Positions 1 through 7,950 of a stretch of 39,763 bases of DNA are shown piece by piece (the stretch's first letter is position 1; every line of letters begins with the position of its first letter). The translations under genes and the position numbers were made by a program. The stretch is taken from positions 1 to 39,763 of the forward strand of contig MEWG01000022.1 of the NCBI GenBank assembly GCA_001773295.1. Direction: 5' to 3'. Below the pieces are notes generated by a model. The model had not been told where the DNA came from. It saw only the letters and a program-made list of their open reading frames with translations, and did no database searches. This DNA is from a candidate division WWE3 bacterium RIFOXYD1_FULL_39_9 (GTDB lineage Bacteria; Patescibacteriota; WWE3; UBA101185; UBA10185).

Positions 1-280
1 ACTCAGCAGCCATAATTGCAGTTTCAATGTTTTTTGAAGCTCTTTGAAGAGCTGCCGAATCGTCCACGTCTAGTTTGGCTAACTCAGTCATAATTTTCTT
101 TTTTATGGATGTGGAATTAATAAAATCGTAGTAAGCGTTAGCGGTAACGACAAAACCATTGGGTACTGGTATATCGGCATACACCATCTCTCCAAGATTT
201 GCTCCTTTACCACCTACTACAGGGATATCGGTCTTGCGAATATTTTTAAACCATAGAATTTGGGCAGTTTTTTTATTCAT
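1..280 (-). CDS. ppsA: Phosphoenolpyruvate synthase, N-terminal part (cut by window edge)
   Basis: Only the first 93 codons are inside the window; the reading frame is open to base 1. The start is the ATG at 280, giving MNKKTAQILWF followed by VVGGKGANLGEM and then VPNGFVVTANAYYDF. The GGKGANLGEM plus P-x-GFV-T pattern is the classic start of the ATP-grasp (PPDK_N) domain of PEP synthase and pyruvate phosphate dikinase. Family knowledge: PEP synthase makes PEP from pyruvate and ATP in the cytosol, feeding gluconeogenesis and sugar-nucleotide supply. A promoter-like pair sits directly upstream, with the -10 box 6 bases before the ATG, so the gene probably has its own near-leaderless transcript. 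Pyruvate phosphate dikinase is the main alternative, because the phosphohistidine and PEP-binding domains that separate the two are outside the window. Confidence 0.85.
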   Translation of the reverse strand, partial: MNKKTAQILWFKNIRKTDIPVVGGKGANLGEMVYADIPVPNGFVVTANAYYDFINSTSIKKKIMTELAKLDVDDSAALQRASKNIETAIMAAE

Positions 281-286
281 GATTTT

Positions 287-315
287 AGTATAGCACCTAC
301 ATATAGCACTATAAA
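287..315 (-). promoter_or_regulatory. Putative promoter of ppsA
   Basis: On the minus strand, TTTATA (310-315, 4/6 to the -35 consensus) is followed after 17 bases by TATACT (287-292, 5/6 to the -10 consensus). Six bases separate the -10 box from the ATG at 280, and no Shine-Dalgarno sequence fits in that space. This predicts transcription starting at or next to the start codon. Confidence 0.5.
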
Positions 316-329
316 CCCTAGGGAGAAAC

Positions 330-1718
330 TTATTTCAAATTTGTTAGATCCAAATAATCGTAATTTCTCAAAATCTTAAGCAAATCCTGCATAATTGAGG
401 AAACTTCAGAAGAATTAGTGCCTTCAATTCGCATACTTAGGTAAGGTGAGGTATTAGATGCTCGAATCAGAAACCAACCATGCTCGGAAACCGACACCCT
501 GACGCCATCGATATCTAAAACCTTTAAATAGGAAGCATTATTCTTAACATACTTTGTAAATTCTTCTATAAAAACAAATTTCTTATCGTCCGGGCAGGGA
601 ATTCTAATTTCAGGAGTGTTTACCGCCTGCGGAAATTCACTCATTATTTCAGAAAGTAGTTTGCCGGATCTGTCTAAAATATCTATTAATCTGCAGGCTG
701 CGTAGAGCGCGTCGTCAAATCCAAAATAATCATCCTTAAAATAAAAATGTCCGGAAAGCTCTCCACCTAGTACTGAATTTCCATTTAATACCTCACGTAG
801 AACGTAGGCTCTGCCGGTTTTAATCATCTCAGGTACTCCGGAATATTGTTTAATAACATCCTCCAGCAAAGCAGTACATTTAACATCATAGACGATCTTT
901 CCACCTTTATTTTTAGAAAGAATGTCTCTGGCAAACAGCATTAAAAGTCTGTCTGCGCTATAGGAAGTTCCTCGTTCATCTACAACGCCTAATCTGTCAC
1001 CGTCACCGTCGAATCCAAAGCCTAAAATCGCCCCATTGTCGGTAACGCTGGACTTCAATTCAGCAAGAAATGAGGGGTTTTCCGGATCCGGAACCTCGTT
1101 TGGAAAATCACTGTCGTACTTACAATAAACATCAGTTACGTCCATTCCCAATTTTCTCATTAAAATAGGAGCTAACTCACTGGTGGCACCGCTTCCGCAA
1201 TCAACGACCACTTTTAGTTTGTTTTTAAAACTAAAGCGCTCTGCAAGATGATCAATATAGATTCCGTTATAATCTTTTTCTCTAAATGTACCTTCGCCGT
1301 TTATGAAATTTCCGGCTTTAACAACTTCGTATAACTCGTCCAGCGCTTCTCCGTAAAATGGTTGAGCGTCATTTAAATCAATTTTTATTCCATTGTATTT
1401 TTTAGGGTTATGGCTGGCCGTAACATTTATACCTGCTTCGAAATCGTCTAAAAATGTCAGGAAGTGAATTATTGGTTGTGTTGTAATTCCGGTATAGGTA
1501 ACATTGCATCCTGTAGATAAAACTCCTTCAATCAAATTTGGGCAAAGCGAGTATGAGCTGGGCCTATTGTCTCTTCCTATTACAATGTTTTTAATAGACT
1601 TTTTTTGAAAAATGGTTCCAATACCTTTACCGATAGCTTTTGCTATATCGTTATTTATTTGATCCGGAAATACACCTCGGATATCGTATGCTCTAAAGAT
1701 TTCCTTATTAATTTCCAT
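330..1718 (-). CDS. manB: Phosphomannomutase/phosphoglucomutase
   Basis: The 462-residue protein has the full length and motif order of the alpha-D-phosphohexomutase superfamily. The active-site serine lies in TASHNP (Ser102), the metal-binding loop is DGDGDR (Asp237, Asp239, Asp241), the sugar-binding loop is GGELSGH (about residues 318-324), and the C-terminal phosphate-binding RASNTSP segment is present. Family knowledge: it interconverts hexose-6-phosphate and hexose-1-phosphate in the cytosol, supplying GDP-mannose or UDP/dTDP-glucose pathways. The start is the ATG at 1718, four bases downstream of the histidine kinase stop, so it is likely the last gene of a receiver-kinase-mutase operon. 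Its product would feed the glycosyltransferases elsewhere in the window. Substrate preference (mannose or glucose) cannot be read from the sequence; the AlgC-like bifunctional type is most likely. Confidence 0.9.
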   Translation of the reverse strand: MEINKEIFRAYDIRGVFPDQINNDIAKAIGKGIGTIFQKKSIKNIVIGRDNRPSSYSLCPNLIEGVLSTGCNVTYTGITTQPIIHFLTFLDDFEAGINVTASHNPKKYNGIKIDLNDAQPFYGEALDELYEVVKAGNFINGEGTFREKDYNGIYIDHLAERFSFKNKLKVVVDCGSGATSELAPILMRKLGMDVTDVYCKYDSDFPNEVPDPENPSFLAELKSSVTDNGAILGFGFDGDGDRLGVVDERGTSYSADRLLMLFARDILSKNKGGKIVYDVKCTALLEDVIKQYSGVPEMIKTGRAYVLREVLNGNSVLGGELSGHFYFKDDYFGFDDALYAACRLIDILDRSGKLLSEIMSEFPQAVNTPEIRIPCPDDKKFVFIEEFTKYVKNNASYLKVLDIDGVRVSVSEHGWFLIRASNTSPYLSMRIEGTNSSEVSSIMQDLLKILRNYDYLDLTNLK

Positions 1719-1721
1719 GGT

Positions 1722-2564
1722 TTAAGCCTGTCTTAAGGGAAGCGTAAAAACAAATTTCGAGCCTTTGGGGTTGTTGTCTTCAATCCAGATATTTCCTCCG
1801 TGTGCCTCAACTATACCTTTAGCTATAACTAAACCTAACCCCGTACCTCTTTCTTTTGTGTGATTATGATTATTTAGCTGAACAAATTTGTGAAATAGTT
1901 TGTGCTTCATGTCGTCAGTAATCCCGTCTCCGGTATCACAGACGCACACTGTCACCATGTCGCCACGCAATTCTGACCTTAATTCAATACTGCCATTTTC
2001 AGCAGTAAACTTAACGGCGTTTGAAAGCAAATTCTTCAGGACCTGGCGCACTCTATCAGGATCAAATTCAAATTCTGGAAGTTTTTCATCAACATTATTA
2101 TTAATTTTAATTTGTTTGGAATTAGCCATTGGCACGTAGTAAGCGCTCTCTTCAATAAGTATCTGGTTTATATTTCCCTTAACTTTGACTATTTCAAATT
2201 TTCCCGACTCCAACTTGGAAATGTCTAGAATATCATTTACGATATTTAGCATTCCTGAAGAAGAGCTTTTTATCTGATTGAGTAAAGTCTCGATCTGCTC
2301 CTTAGACAAATTCTGCGCGTCTTTAAGCATAAGATCTGAGGCTCCTTTCATAACAGACAAGGGGGATCTAAGCTCGTGCACAAGCATTGCTAGAAAATCA
2401 TCACGTTCTCGTTGGACCTGATTTTGTTTTTCACTATTTCTTCTAAGCAAGATGACTTCGTTTATTAAGTGGGACAGTTTAACGGATTTATAGATGAAAA
2501 AGATTAACAAAACAAGCAGCAGAAGTGATTCTATTATTATCAGAGTAACAGCATAGGCAGACAT
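1722..2564 (-). CDS. Membrane-anchored sensor histidine kinase without a visible sensor domain
   Basis: The 280-residue protein has one N-terminal membrane helix (about residues 5-25). A short linker leads to a HisKA domain with the phosphorylated histidine in HELRSPLS (His63), then a HATPase_c domain with the N box (NLLSNAVKF, about 178-186), G1 box (DTGDGI, 210-215) and G2 box (GTGLGL, 240-245). All catalytic boxes are intact. Only a few residues precede the helix and there is no PAS, HAMP or extracytoplasmic domain, so any signal must reach it through the membrane helix or a partner protein. It starts seven bases after the receiver gene's stop codon and is surely co-transcribed with it; together they form a two-component pair. 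The signal and target are unknown. The location beside a sugar mutase and opposite an LCP enzyme hints at envelope sensing, but this is inference. Confidence 0.92.
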   Translation of the reverse strand: MSAYAVTLIIIESLLLLVLLIFFIYKSVKLSHLINEVILLRRNSEKQNQVQRERDDFLAMLVHELRSPLSVMKGASDLMLKDAQNLSKEQIETLLNQIKSSSSGMLNIVNDILDISKLESGKFEIVKVKGNINQILIEESAYYVPMANSKQIKINNNVDEKLPEFEFDPDRVRQVLKNLLSNAVKFTAENGSIELRSELRGDMVTVCVCDTGDGITDDMKHKLFHKFVQLNNHNHTKERGTGLGLVIAKGIVEAHGGNIWIEDNNPKGSKFVFTLPLRQA

Positions 2565-2570
2565 TCATTT

Positions 2571-2972
2571 TTAACTGATAAATTTGACTTCTGAGTCTTT
2601 TGACTCTCCTAGAAGGGAAGCGACTTTATCAGGCAGTTCGGACGGAACAACATTATACTTCATCAGGTAATCGTCGGCGCCAAGCTCAACAGCTTTGTTA
2701 ACATTGCTGTCGGTACCAAAATTTGTGAGCATTACAACTTTAATCGTTTTGGTATCTTCTGTTTCTTTAAGCTCCTTTAGAATATCAAGGCCGCTCATAC
2801 CCGGTAAGATAATATCAAGAAGTATAAGGTCAGGTTTCTCTACTTTTACCTTCTCTACAGCCTGAGAACCGTCAACAACGTGGATAATCTCATACCCACG
2901 CATGCTTAAGGCAGCAGAAAAAAGGTTGAAAAAGCCCTCATCGTCTTCTACAAATAGTATCTTTTTACCCAT
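2571..2972 (-). CDS. Stand-alone response regulator receiver protein (CheY-like)
   Basis: A 133-residue single receiver domain: acidic pair in FVEDDEGF (Asp10, Asp11), phosphoacceptor Asp53 in LLDIILPGMSG, conserved Thr83 (MLTNFG) and Lys105 (YLMKYN). There is no DNA-binding or enzymatic output domain; the chain ends about 20 residues after the last receiver helix. I chose the ATG at 2972 (MGKKILFVED) because it gives the normal receiver N-terminus and because a promoter-like pair (TTGAAG, 17 bases, TACTAT) ends six bases before it. An in-frame ATG at 2987 and longer forms add residues with no family match. It is the first gene of the operon with the histidine kinase and the hexose mutase. 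Output must occur by protein-protein contact with an unknown partner. Confidence 0.9.
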   Translation of the reverse strand: MGKKILFVEDDEGFFNLFSAALSMRGYEIIHVVDGSQAVEKVKVEKPDLILLDIILPGMSGLDILKELKETEDTKTIKVVMLTNFGTDSNVNKAVELGADDYLMKYNVVPSELPDKVASLLGESKDSEVKFIS

Positions 2973-2978
2973 GGTTAA

Positions 2979-3007
2979 ATAGTACATAATCAACCGCCCC
3001 ACTTCAA
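2979..3007 (-). promoter_or_regulatory. Putative promoter of the two-component operon
   Basis: Minus strand: TTGAAG (3002-3007, 4/6), 17-base spacer, TACTAT (2979-2984, 4/6), then six bases to the ATG at 2972. The -35 box lies inside the left arm (3000-3010) of an 11-bp inverted repeat, so the same factor could affect both divergent genes. Confidence 0.45.
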
Positions 3008-3060
3008 TAGTCTTTATCTTATTGACTTTAATTTCCATAATGAAATATCCTATTGAAGTG
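3000..3060. repeat. 11-bp perfect inverted repeat across the divergent receiver/LCP control region
   Basis: CACTTCAATAG at 3000-3010 is matched by its exact reverse complement CTATTGAAGTG at 3050-3060, separated by 39 bases. A partial third copy of the core (TATTGA, 3020-3025) lies between them and pairs with TCAATA at 3004-3009 across a 10-base loop. The arms flank the LCP -10 box and start codon, and the left arm overlaps the receiver gene's -35 box. This arrangement suits an operator bound by a dimeric regulator, but no regulator is identified; chance is possible. Confidence 0.45.
3004..3032 (+). promoter_or_regulatory. Putative promoter of the LCP gene
   Basis: TTTAAT (3027-3032, 5/6 to the -10 consensus) lies seven bases before the ATG at 3040. 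The -35 region at 17-base spacing, TCAATA (3004-3009), is weak (3/6), which would suit an activated promoter. No Shine-Dalgarno sequence precedes the start, consistent with a near-leaderless message. Confidence 0.35.
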
Positions 3061-4065
3061 TTTGCTAAAAAATTGGTAATTCTCATTTCTCTGCTGCTCC
3101 TTATAACTATAGGTGCTCTTGTTTATGTCACGTGGATAAAAACGGTTAATACGAATATTTCCGAGATACTTAATCCTTTTGCTATTTTGAATAAGAAGGA
3201 CCAACAAACTCCTCCAAAAGAGCCGATAAACATATTTTCATCTAGTTTAACTGACAAGGAAATAAATATTGCACTCCTAGGAATTGACAGACGAAGTAAG
3301 TTTGAATCGGCCTATAGGACCGACACTATGGTTATCCTATCTATTAATGTTACCAAAAACAGAATTCTACTTATTTCCATACCCCGCGATCTGTGGGTAG
3401 AAAATTCCAGAGTGAACGCGCTTTATATTCAAGGTGGTTGGGAGTCACTTCAGAGTGCCTTCAAAGAGATTACTGGACTTGAAGTTGATAACTACATACT
3501 TACTGACTTTGAAGACTTCGCATGGATTATTGACAGTTTCGGTGGAGTAGAAGTGGCGGTTGAGAACAGTTTTGTGGACAGCCAGTATCCTGTAGACGTG
3601 ACGAAAACATACCAAACTGTAGCATTTGAGCAAGGGACAGAAGTAATGGACGGTCAGCGCGCACTTATTTTCTCAAGATCCAGAAAAGGTACTAACGGAG
3701 AGGGAAGTGACTGGGCAAGAATGAAAAGACAACATCTTCTTCTCAAAGGAATGGTTGGGGCGGTTCTACAACCCAAGAGTATTTTTAATCCAATGAATGT
3801 GGAGCAAGCTTATAAAATGATTACAGATGGCCGTATGGACACATCTCTTACATTGTCAGACGCATATTATCTTTGGGATATGTATAAGGATAAGGACAAG
3901 TATACTTATGTGTCCTTGTTTCTCGACTCTGACTACGTCTTCAATCCTCCAATGGAGGATTACGGCGGAGCTTGGGTTCTGGCGCCAATCGATCCTACCT
4001 ACGCAGCTTTCCATAACAAAGTTAAGGAAGTCGTAAATCAACCCGTGCCTAGTACATTGCAATAG
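3040..4065 (+). CDS. LytR-CpsA-Psr (LCP) family glycopolymer transferase
   Basis: The 341-residue protein has one N-terminal membrane anchor (about residues 11-33), a short linker, then a complete LCP domain: LLGIDRRS (Asp83, Arg84), RTDTM (Arg93, Asp95), SIPRDLWV (Arg116, Asp117) and the late SRSRKG...DWARMKRQ block. These arginines and aspartates bind polyprenyl pyrophosphate and metal in characterised LCP proteins. Family knowledge: LCP enzymes act on the outer face of the membrane and move polyprenyl-linked glycopolymers such as teichoic acids, capsule or arabinogalactan onto peptidoglycan or protein. The ATG at 3040 is used because it begins just before the anchor and directly after a -10-like box; the upstream extension lies inside the promoter region. 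It may attach the glycan made by the clusters at 12-40 kb. Its 3' end overlaps the convergent yraN-like gene by 28 bases. Confidence 0.93.
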   Translation: MKYPIEVFAKKLVILISLLLLITIGALVYVTWIKTVNTNISEILNPFAILNKKDQQTPPKEPINIFSSSLTDKEINIALLGIDRRSKFESAYRTDTMVILSINVTKNRILLISIPRDLWVENSRVNALYIQGGWESLQSAFKEITGLEVDNYILTDFEDFAWIIDSFGGVEVAVENSFVDSQYPVDVTKTYQTVAFEQGTEVMDGQRALIFSRSRKGTNGEGSDWARMKRQHLLLKGMVGAVLQPKSIFNPMNVEQAYKMITDGRMDTSLTLSDAYYLWDMYKDKDKYTYVSLFLDSDYVFNPPMEDYGGAWVLAPIDPTYAAFHNKVKEVVNQPVPSTLQ

Positions 4066-4406
4066 TGCTGAATCCAAAATCTCTGTTCATCTTGAGTTAT
4101 ACAAACTAAATCTGCTCTCCACTTAAACACCTTACTACGATACTTATTCAAAAAAATTCTTATCGCTCTTTGAAACTTAGCTCTTTTTCTGTAGTTGAAT
4201 AAATCTTCAGGTCTACAATAATTTACATTCGTTACAAATTTAACTTCCGTAAATATTAAAATCGAGTTGTATGTGAAGATATGATCAATTTCACCATAAT
4301 TGCAGTACCAGTTACTTGTAACGTGTCTATAACCTTTGAGCTCAAGGTACCTTCTGCCTATTATTTCACCAACTTTACCTTTTTGTCTTGTGGATACCGG
4401 GATCAC
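4038..4406 (-). CDS. yraN: YraN/UPF0102 family predicted nuclease-like protein
   Basis: The 122-residue protein shows the UPF0102 layout: an early GEIIGRRYLELKGY segment, N-x(4)-YGEIDHI, then IFTEVKFV, and a basic helical part with FQRAIRIFL. The E-x-D ... E-V-K spacing is the metal-binding core of the restriction-endonuclease-like fold, seen in YraN and Holliday-junction resolvases. Activity is not established for most members. The start appears to be a GTG at 4406; no Shine-Dalgarno sequence is visible. It lies 50 bases downstream of ftsI and probably ends the division-gene operon. Family members are about 115-130 residues, so it is full length. It overlaps the convergent LCP gene by 28 bases, leaving no room for an intrinsic terminator between them. 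Confidence 0.82.
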   Translation of the reverse strand: MIPVSTRQKGKVGEIIGRRYLELKGYRHVTSNWYCNYGEIDHIFTYNSILIFTEVKFVTNVNYCRPEDLFNYRKRAKFQRAIRIFLNKYRSKVFKWRADLVCITQDEQRFWIQHYCNVLGTG

Positions 4407-4456
4407 ACAACTAAATTAACACAGAAGTTTATATTTTTAAGAAGGTTATATCTAGT

Positions 4457-6295
4457 TTAATTAGAATTAACGGCTGCTTCTTCAAATCTATCGGGCGTAA
4501 TTCCGTAGAACTTAACCAACTCATCGGTTATATCCATCCATAAAGGTACAGCAGTTTCTGAAGCGAAAATCTTAGCACGCGGTTCTTCAAGTTTCACGAT
4601 CATTGAAAATTTCCTGTCCGCAATCAGATAGCCGGCAAAAGTCGCATTGGTTTTAGTTGGATCGTATGCTCCGTCAACATAAATCTGCGCAGTACCGGTT
4701 TTACCGGCAATTCTATATTTCTTGGAAACATAGTAGGTTGCCTCTCCTCCGGAAGCTGCCTTTTCCAACATATCAGTCATTATTTCTGATGTTTCTTTAG
4801 AGACCACTTGTCTTACAATTTTAGTCGGAATTACAATTTCTTTTCCGTTGTCGATAATCTTGGAAATAATTTTCGGTTGCAACAAATGGCCTCCGTTTGC
4901 CAAAGCGTTAAAACCTGTTAAAACTTGAAGTGGTGTAGCTGAAATGCCCTGACCAAAAGAAATGTTTGCTAAATCAATATCTGTCCAATCTCTGTAAGCT
5001 CGTAAAACTCCTGAATCTTCTCCCTCCAGCTCAATCTTTGTTTTTGAACCAAACCCGAAATTTGTTAAATATTTAGACATATTTTTGGGTCCAACCTGAT
5101 GGCCCACCCACGCAGCACCGATATTGTTAGATTTTTGTAATAACTGAACAATTGTTTGAGTACCGTGATGCTTGCCGTCCCAGTTATCTATCTTTTTTTC
5201 TGAATACCACACAGGTCCTTCATCTTCGAATGTTGTATCTTTAGTTACCATGTTCAGATCAATTGCTGCCGCCACGGTAAAGGGTTTCATTACTGATCCC
5301 GGCTCATACATCTGCGCAATTGCTAAGTTTCTTCTCTCAAGCGATTTTCTATGAGGTGAAATTTCTAAATCAACAGCTTCTTTGTTATAGCTCTCTGGGT
5401 AATATGTTGGGTAATTGGCAAGTGCGATTATCTCGCCGGTATTTGGATCCATAATTATTACAGTGCCGGACACCGCATCGTATTCTTCTACACCTCGCTT
5501 AAGTTCTTTTTCCACCATATATTGAATAGAACGATTAATTGTTAGAACAATGTCTCTACCTTCAATAGATGGTATTCTCTTGTGTCCGCCAATTAAGATT
5601 GGCGTACCAAATGCGTCTTTTTCTTCAACGATTTTTCCGGCGCGTCCTTTAAGCTCCTCGTTAAAATTACCTTCTATCCCGTAATAACCCTGACTCTCCC
5701 CTTCTTCATTTTTTCCTACAAAACCTAACACGTGCGCCGCCAGAGTATTCTCAGGGTAAAAACGGGCAGGTTCTTCCTCAAAACCTACACCTTTTAGTTT
5801 TAATTCCTCAATTTTAGTTTTTTGATTCTCAGTAATACCTCCGTGCAGCGCAACCCACACTCTGTCCAGTTTTAATAGATTAGAGTATTTATCATACAAA
5901 TCCAGAAAGATCTTATTTTTATCGCGCGTCTCGTCTAAGTCTTCTGAGGCAGTGCTTTCAGCGGTTTGCTCTGCATATACGAACTCGGAAATTGTTTCAG
6001 CAAGTGTTTCGGCTGTTTTTGGTATATCGGTAATTAATTTTGGCTCACCGTAAACCATATACTTTGACTGCACACCGGCTAAAATGTATCCGTCTGAACT
6101 TAAGATATCCCCACGAGATGCCGGAAGTTCCTGCAAACCCCAATACTGATCATTGGCCATGGAAGAGTAAGATGCGTAACTTAAAACTTGAATTTTAAAA
6201 AGATTAAAAAGTACAACCGCCAAACAAAAGGTAAAAAAGGCAATAATTAAATTTATTCTGGTGTTATGCACATCTTTTGTACTGCTGCGTTTCAT
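4457..6295 (-). CDS. ftsI: Division-type penicillin-binding protein (FtsI/PBP2 class B transpeptidase)
   Basis: The 612-residue protein has a cytoplasmic basic N-terminus, one membrane helix (about residues 14-33), the dimerisation domain with ASRGDILSSDG (about 59-69), and a transpeptidase domain with all three active-site motifs: SVMK (Ser334, Lys337), SNN (389-391) and KTG (532-534). No PASTA domains follow. Family knowledge: it cross-links septal peptidoglycan on the outer face of the membrane, in complex with FtsW. An acidic, low-complexity insertion (about residues 108-127) interrupts the N-terminal domain and is probably species-specific. It starts 14 bases after the ftsL-like gene, in the normal dcw order mraZ-rsmH-ftsL-ftsI. 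A cell-elongation PBP2 (MrdA) is the alternative, but the gene order favours the division type. Confidence 0.93.
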   Translation of the reverse strand: MKRSSTKDVHNTRINLIIAFFTFCLAVVLFNLFKIQVLSYASYSSMANDQYWGLQELPASRGDILSSDGYILAGVQSKYMVYGEPKLITDIPKTAETLAETISEFVYAEQTAESTASEDLDETRDKNKIFLDLYDKYSNLLKLDRVWVALHGGITENQKTKIEELKLKGVGFEEEPARFYPENTLAAHVLGFVGKNEEGESQGYYGIEGNFNEELKGRAGKIVEEKDAFGTPILIGGHKRIPSIEGRDIVLTINRSIQYMVEKELKRGVEEYDAVSGTVIIMDPNTGEIIALANYPTYYPESYNKEAVDLEISPHRKSLERRNLAIAQMYEPGSVMKPFTVAAAIDLNMVTKDTTFEDEGPVWYSEKKIDNWDGKHHGTQTIVQLLQKSNNIGAAWVGHQVGPKNMSKYLTNFGFGSKTKIELEGEDSGVLRAYRDWTDIDLANISFGQGISATPLQVLTGFNALANGGHLLQPKIISKIIDNGKEIVIPTKIVRQVVSKETSEIMTDMLEKAASGGEATYYVSKKYRIAGKTGTAQIYVDGAYDPTKTNATFAGYLIADRKFSMIVKLEEPRAKIFASETAVPLWMDITDELVKFYGITPDRFEEAAVNSN

Positions 6296-6309
6296 GTATT
6301 CTTGGTTAA

Positions 6310-6639
6310 TTATCGGCTTGAAATAGCGGCTATAGTTGTTGAAGAGTCGATTTCTAGAGAAAGCAGATTATCCTGAATTGAGCTGAATCCCAATGCTACT
6401 GCGCGATCTTCCAGTACTGAGATAGAAGACAAACCGGAATTTTCATAATTTAATTTGGCAATTTCCTGCTCCAAAGTAATCTTTTTGTCGATTAACTCGG
6501 ACATCTCAACAGTGCTCGCAGTTAACTTACTTGAAATGTACATACGTACCATCAGTGTAAGTAAAAACACGGCAAACGTCATAGCGCAAAGTGACTTAGA
6601 GTTTAATTTAGTTCTTGGCTTGTACCTTTTAATTCTCAT
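6310..6639 (-). CDS. ftsL: FtsL-like division protein
   Basis: The 109-residue small bitopic protein has a basic cytoplasmic tail, one membrane helix (about residues 17-36), then a heptad-like helix containing VEMSELIDKKITLEQEIAKL (about 43-62) and a short tail with RAVALGF, which matches the FtsL/DivIC pattern of an extracytoplasmic coiled coil. The sequence family is poorly conserved, so the call rests on topology, length and position between rsmH and ftsI. Family knowledge: FtsL recruits and activates FtsWI with a DivIC/FtsB partner; no partner gene is in the window. The start ATG overlaps the rsmH stop by four bases, suggesting translational coupling. Confidence 0.75.
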   Translation of the reverse strand: MRIKRYKPRTKLNSKSLCAMTFAVFLLTLMVRMYISSKLTASTVEMSELIDKKITLEQEIAKLNYENSGLSSISVLEDRAVALGFSSIQDNLLSLEIDSSTTIAAISSR

Positions 6640-7514
6640 GCTTTTTCAAAAATTCTCATTTTCGCACTTCTGGATCTCGGGTTCAGTGCAACCTCCTGCT
6701 CTTCGGGCTCCAACGGTTTTTCTACAACCTTTATTAATTGGGGCTGCGCACCTCGTCCAAACTGTTTGACCACCCTGTCTTCCAGCGAATGGAAGCTTAT
6801 AACTATCATTCGCCCGCTTGGCAGTAGCAGTTGCGCAGCCCGAGGCAGTGAAAGCTCCAGATTACCGATTTCGTCGTTTACAAGGATTCGTAAAGCCTGA
6901 AATGTTCTGGTGGCAGGATGTATTCTGCCTTTTTCGTAATCTGGAGGAGTCTCAGACTTAATTAGCTCTGCAAGTTCCTTTGTTGTCTGAATCTTCTTCA
7001 AATCACGATTTGTTACTATGGCTTTTGCAATTCTATTTGCAAATCTTTCATCTGAATATTCTCGTATCACATTAGCCAGATTTTTTTCAGATATCGAATT
7101 AACAATGTCCGCTGCGGTTACTCCAAGCTCCTTGGAAAGCCTCATATCAAGCGGAGCTTCACTTTGGAAGCTAAGCCCGATAGCTGTCTCATCCAGTTGG
7201 TACGAACTGTAACCAAGATCGTACAAAATGCCATTCACCTTGGCGAATTCAGTTGAATTCACAAGTTTATCTATGTCTCTAAAATTACCTAAACAAGGTG
7301 TGAAGTTTTTTTCTAAACCTTCTTCACTTATCCTTGCCTGTGCTCGTCTTAAGGCATCTTCATTTATCTCTATACCTAAGACTTTCCCGCCTTTTTTTAA
7401 AATTTCCAAAGTATGACCGGCGTCACCAAGCGTCATATCAATGTACTTACCTTCTTCTACAACTTTTAAATGTGCTAATGTTTCGTCCAACATTACCGGC
7501 TTGTGGTATTTCAT
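6636..7514 (-). CDS. rsmH: 16S rRNA (cytosine-1402-N4) methyltransferase RsmH
   Basis: The 292-residue protein is close to the usual length (about 300-315). It opens with YHKPVMLDETL, then the SAM-binding motif I region DMTLGDAGHT and VLGIEIN, followed by YDLGYSS, LDMRLS, RTFQALRILVNDE and the signature VISFHSLEDRVVK near the C-terminus. Family knowledge: it methylates N4 of C1402 in the ribosomal P site, using SAM. It starts four bases after mraZ and overlaps the ftsL-like gene by four bases, the standard dcw arrangement. Motif I reads GDAGH where most members have G-G/S-GGH; this is a mild variant that keeps the histidine. Confidence 0.95.
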   Translation of the reverse strand: MKYHKPVMLDETLAHLKVVEEGKYIDMTLGDAGHTLEILKKGGKVLGIEINEDALRRAQARISEEGLEKNFTPCLGNFRDIDKLVNSTEFAKVNGILYDLGYSSYQLDETAIGLSFQSEAPLDMRLSKELGVTAADIVNSISEKNLANVIREYSDERFANRIAKAIVTNRDLKKIQTTKELAELIKSETPPDYEKGRIHPATRTFQALRILVNDEIGNLELSLPRAAQLLLPSGRMIVISFHSLEDRVVKQFGRGAQPQLIKVVEKPLEPEEQEVALNPRSRSAKMRIFEKA

Positions 7515-7518
7515 AGTG

Positions 7519-7944
7519 TTACCCAGCTAAGTCGGCAGAAATTTTCTCAAGATGTTTGGACCAAGTATCTAAATCCCAGATTTCTATGTGATCTCCGGCG
7601 CCAATTACTGCTGTTGCTTTGCTAACGGACGCGTAATCTTTCAAATTTGTTGGCACGACAAGTCTGCCTTGAGCGTCAATTGCTACTTCGATTGAACCTG
7701 CGTACATATAACGCTTCAGGTCTCTCGTTTTCGCATCGGAAATCGGATTTTCAACTTGCTTTTGGGCTTCCATCACCCAATCCTCCTTGTCATAAACAAA
7801 GATACATTTCTCAAACCCGCGCGACATAACAACTTCATCGCCACGAATTTGATCCCGAAGTTTCTTGGGCAGGGCAATGCGCGAACCTTCGGTAATATTA
7901 GGTTGATATTCCCCAAGAAACATTTTCATATCATTTTTCACCAT
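7519..7944 (-). CDS. mraZ: Transcriptional regulator MraZ
   Basis: The 141-residue protein has two AbrB-like repeats: the first with FLGEYQPNI and RIALPKKLRDQI, the second with DAQGRLVVPTNLKDYA. This is the MraZ architecture and usual length (about 140-150). Family knowledge: MraZ forms ring oligomers that bind a short series of direct repeats just upstream of its own gene and represses the dcw operon. Four evenly spaced TGG units lie exactly there in this sequence. The ATG at 7944 follows a weak GGTG element; in-frame ATGs at 7929 and 7923 would also give a normal N-terminus, since many homologues start at MF-x-GEY. It is the first gene of mraZ-rsmH-ftsL-ftsI-yraN. Confidence 0.95.
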   Translation of the reverse strand: MVKNDMKMFLGEYQPNITEGSRIALPKKLRDQIRGDEVVMSRGFEKCIFVYDKEDWVMEAQKQVENPISDAKTRDLKRYMYAGSIEVAIDAQGRLVVPTNLKDYASVSKATAVIGAGDHIEIWDLDTWSKHLEKISADLAG

Positions 7945-7950
7945 TTATCA

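Noticed and set aside
3022..3039. TTGACT at 3023-3028 as a -35 box for the LCP gene
   Set aside because: The matching -10 position would fall inside the coding sequence and shows no match; TTTAAT at 3027-3032 fits better as the -10 box.
2571..3086. A longer receiver protein of 171 residues starting upstream of 2972
   Set aside because: The extra 38 residues have no family match and cross the divergent promoter region; the start at 2972 gives a standard receiver and follows a promoter-like pair.
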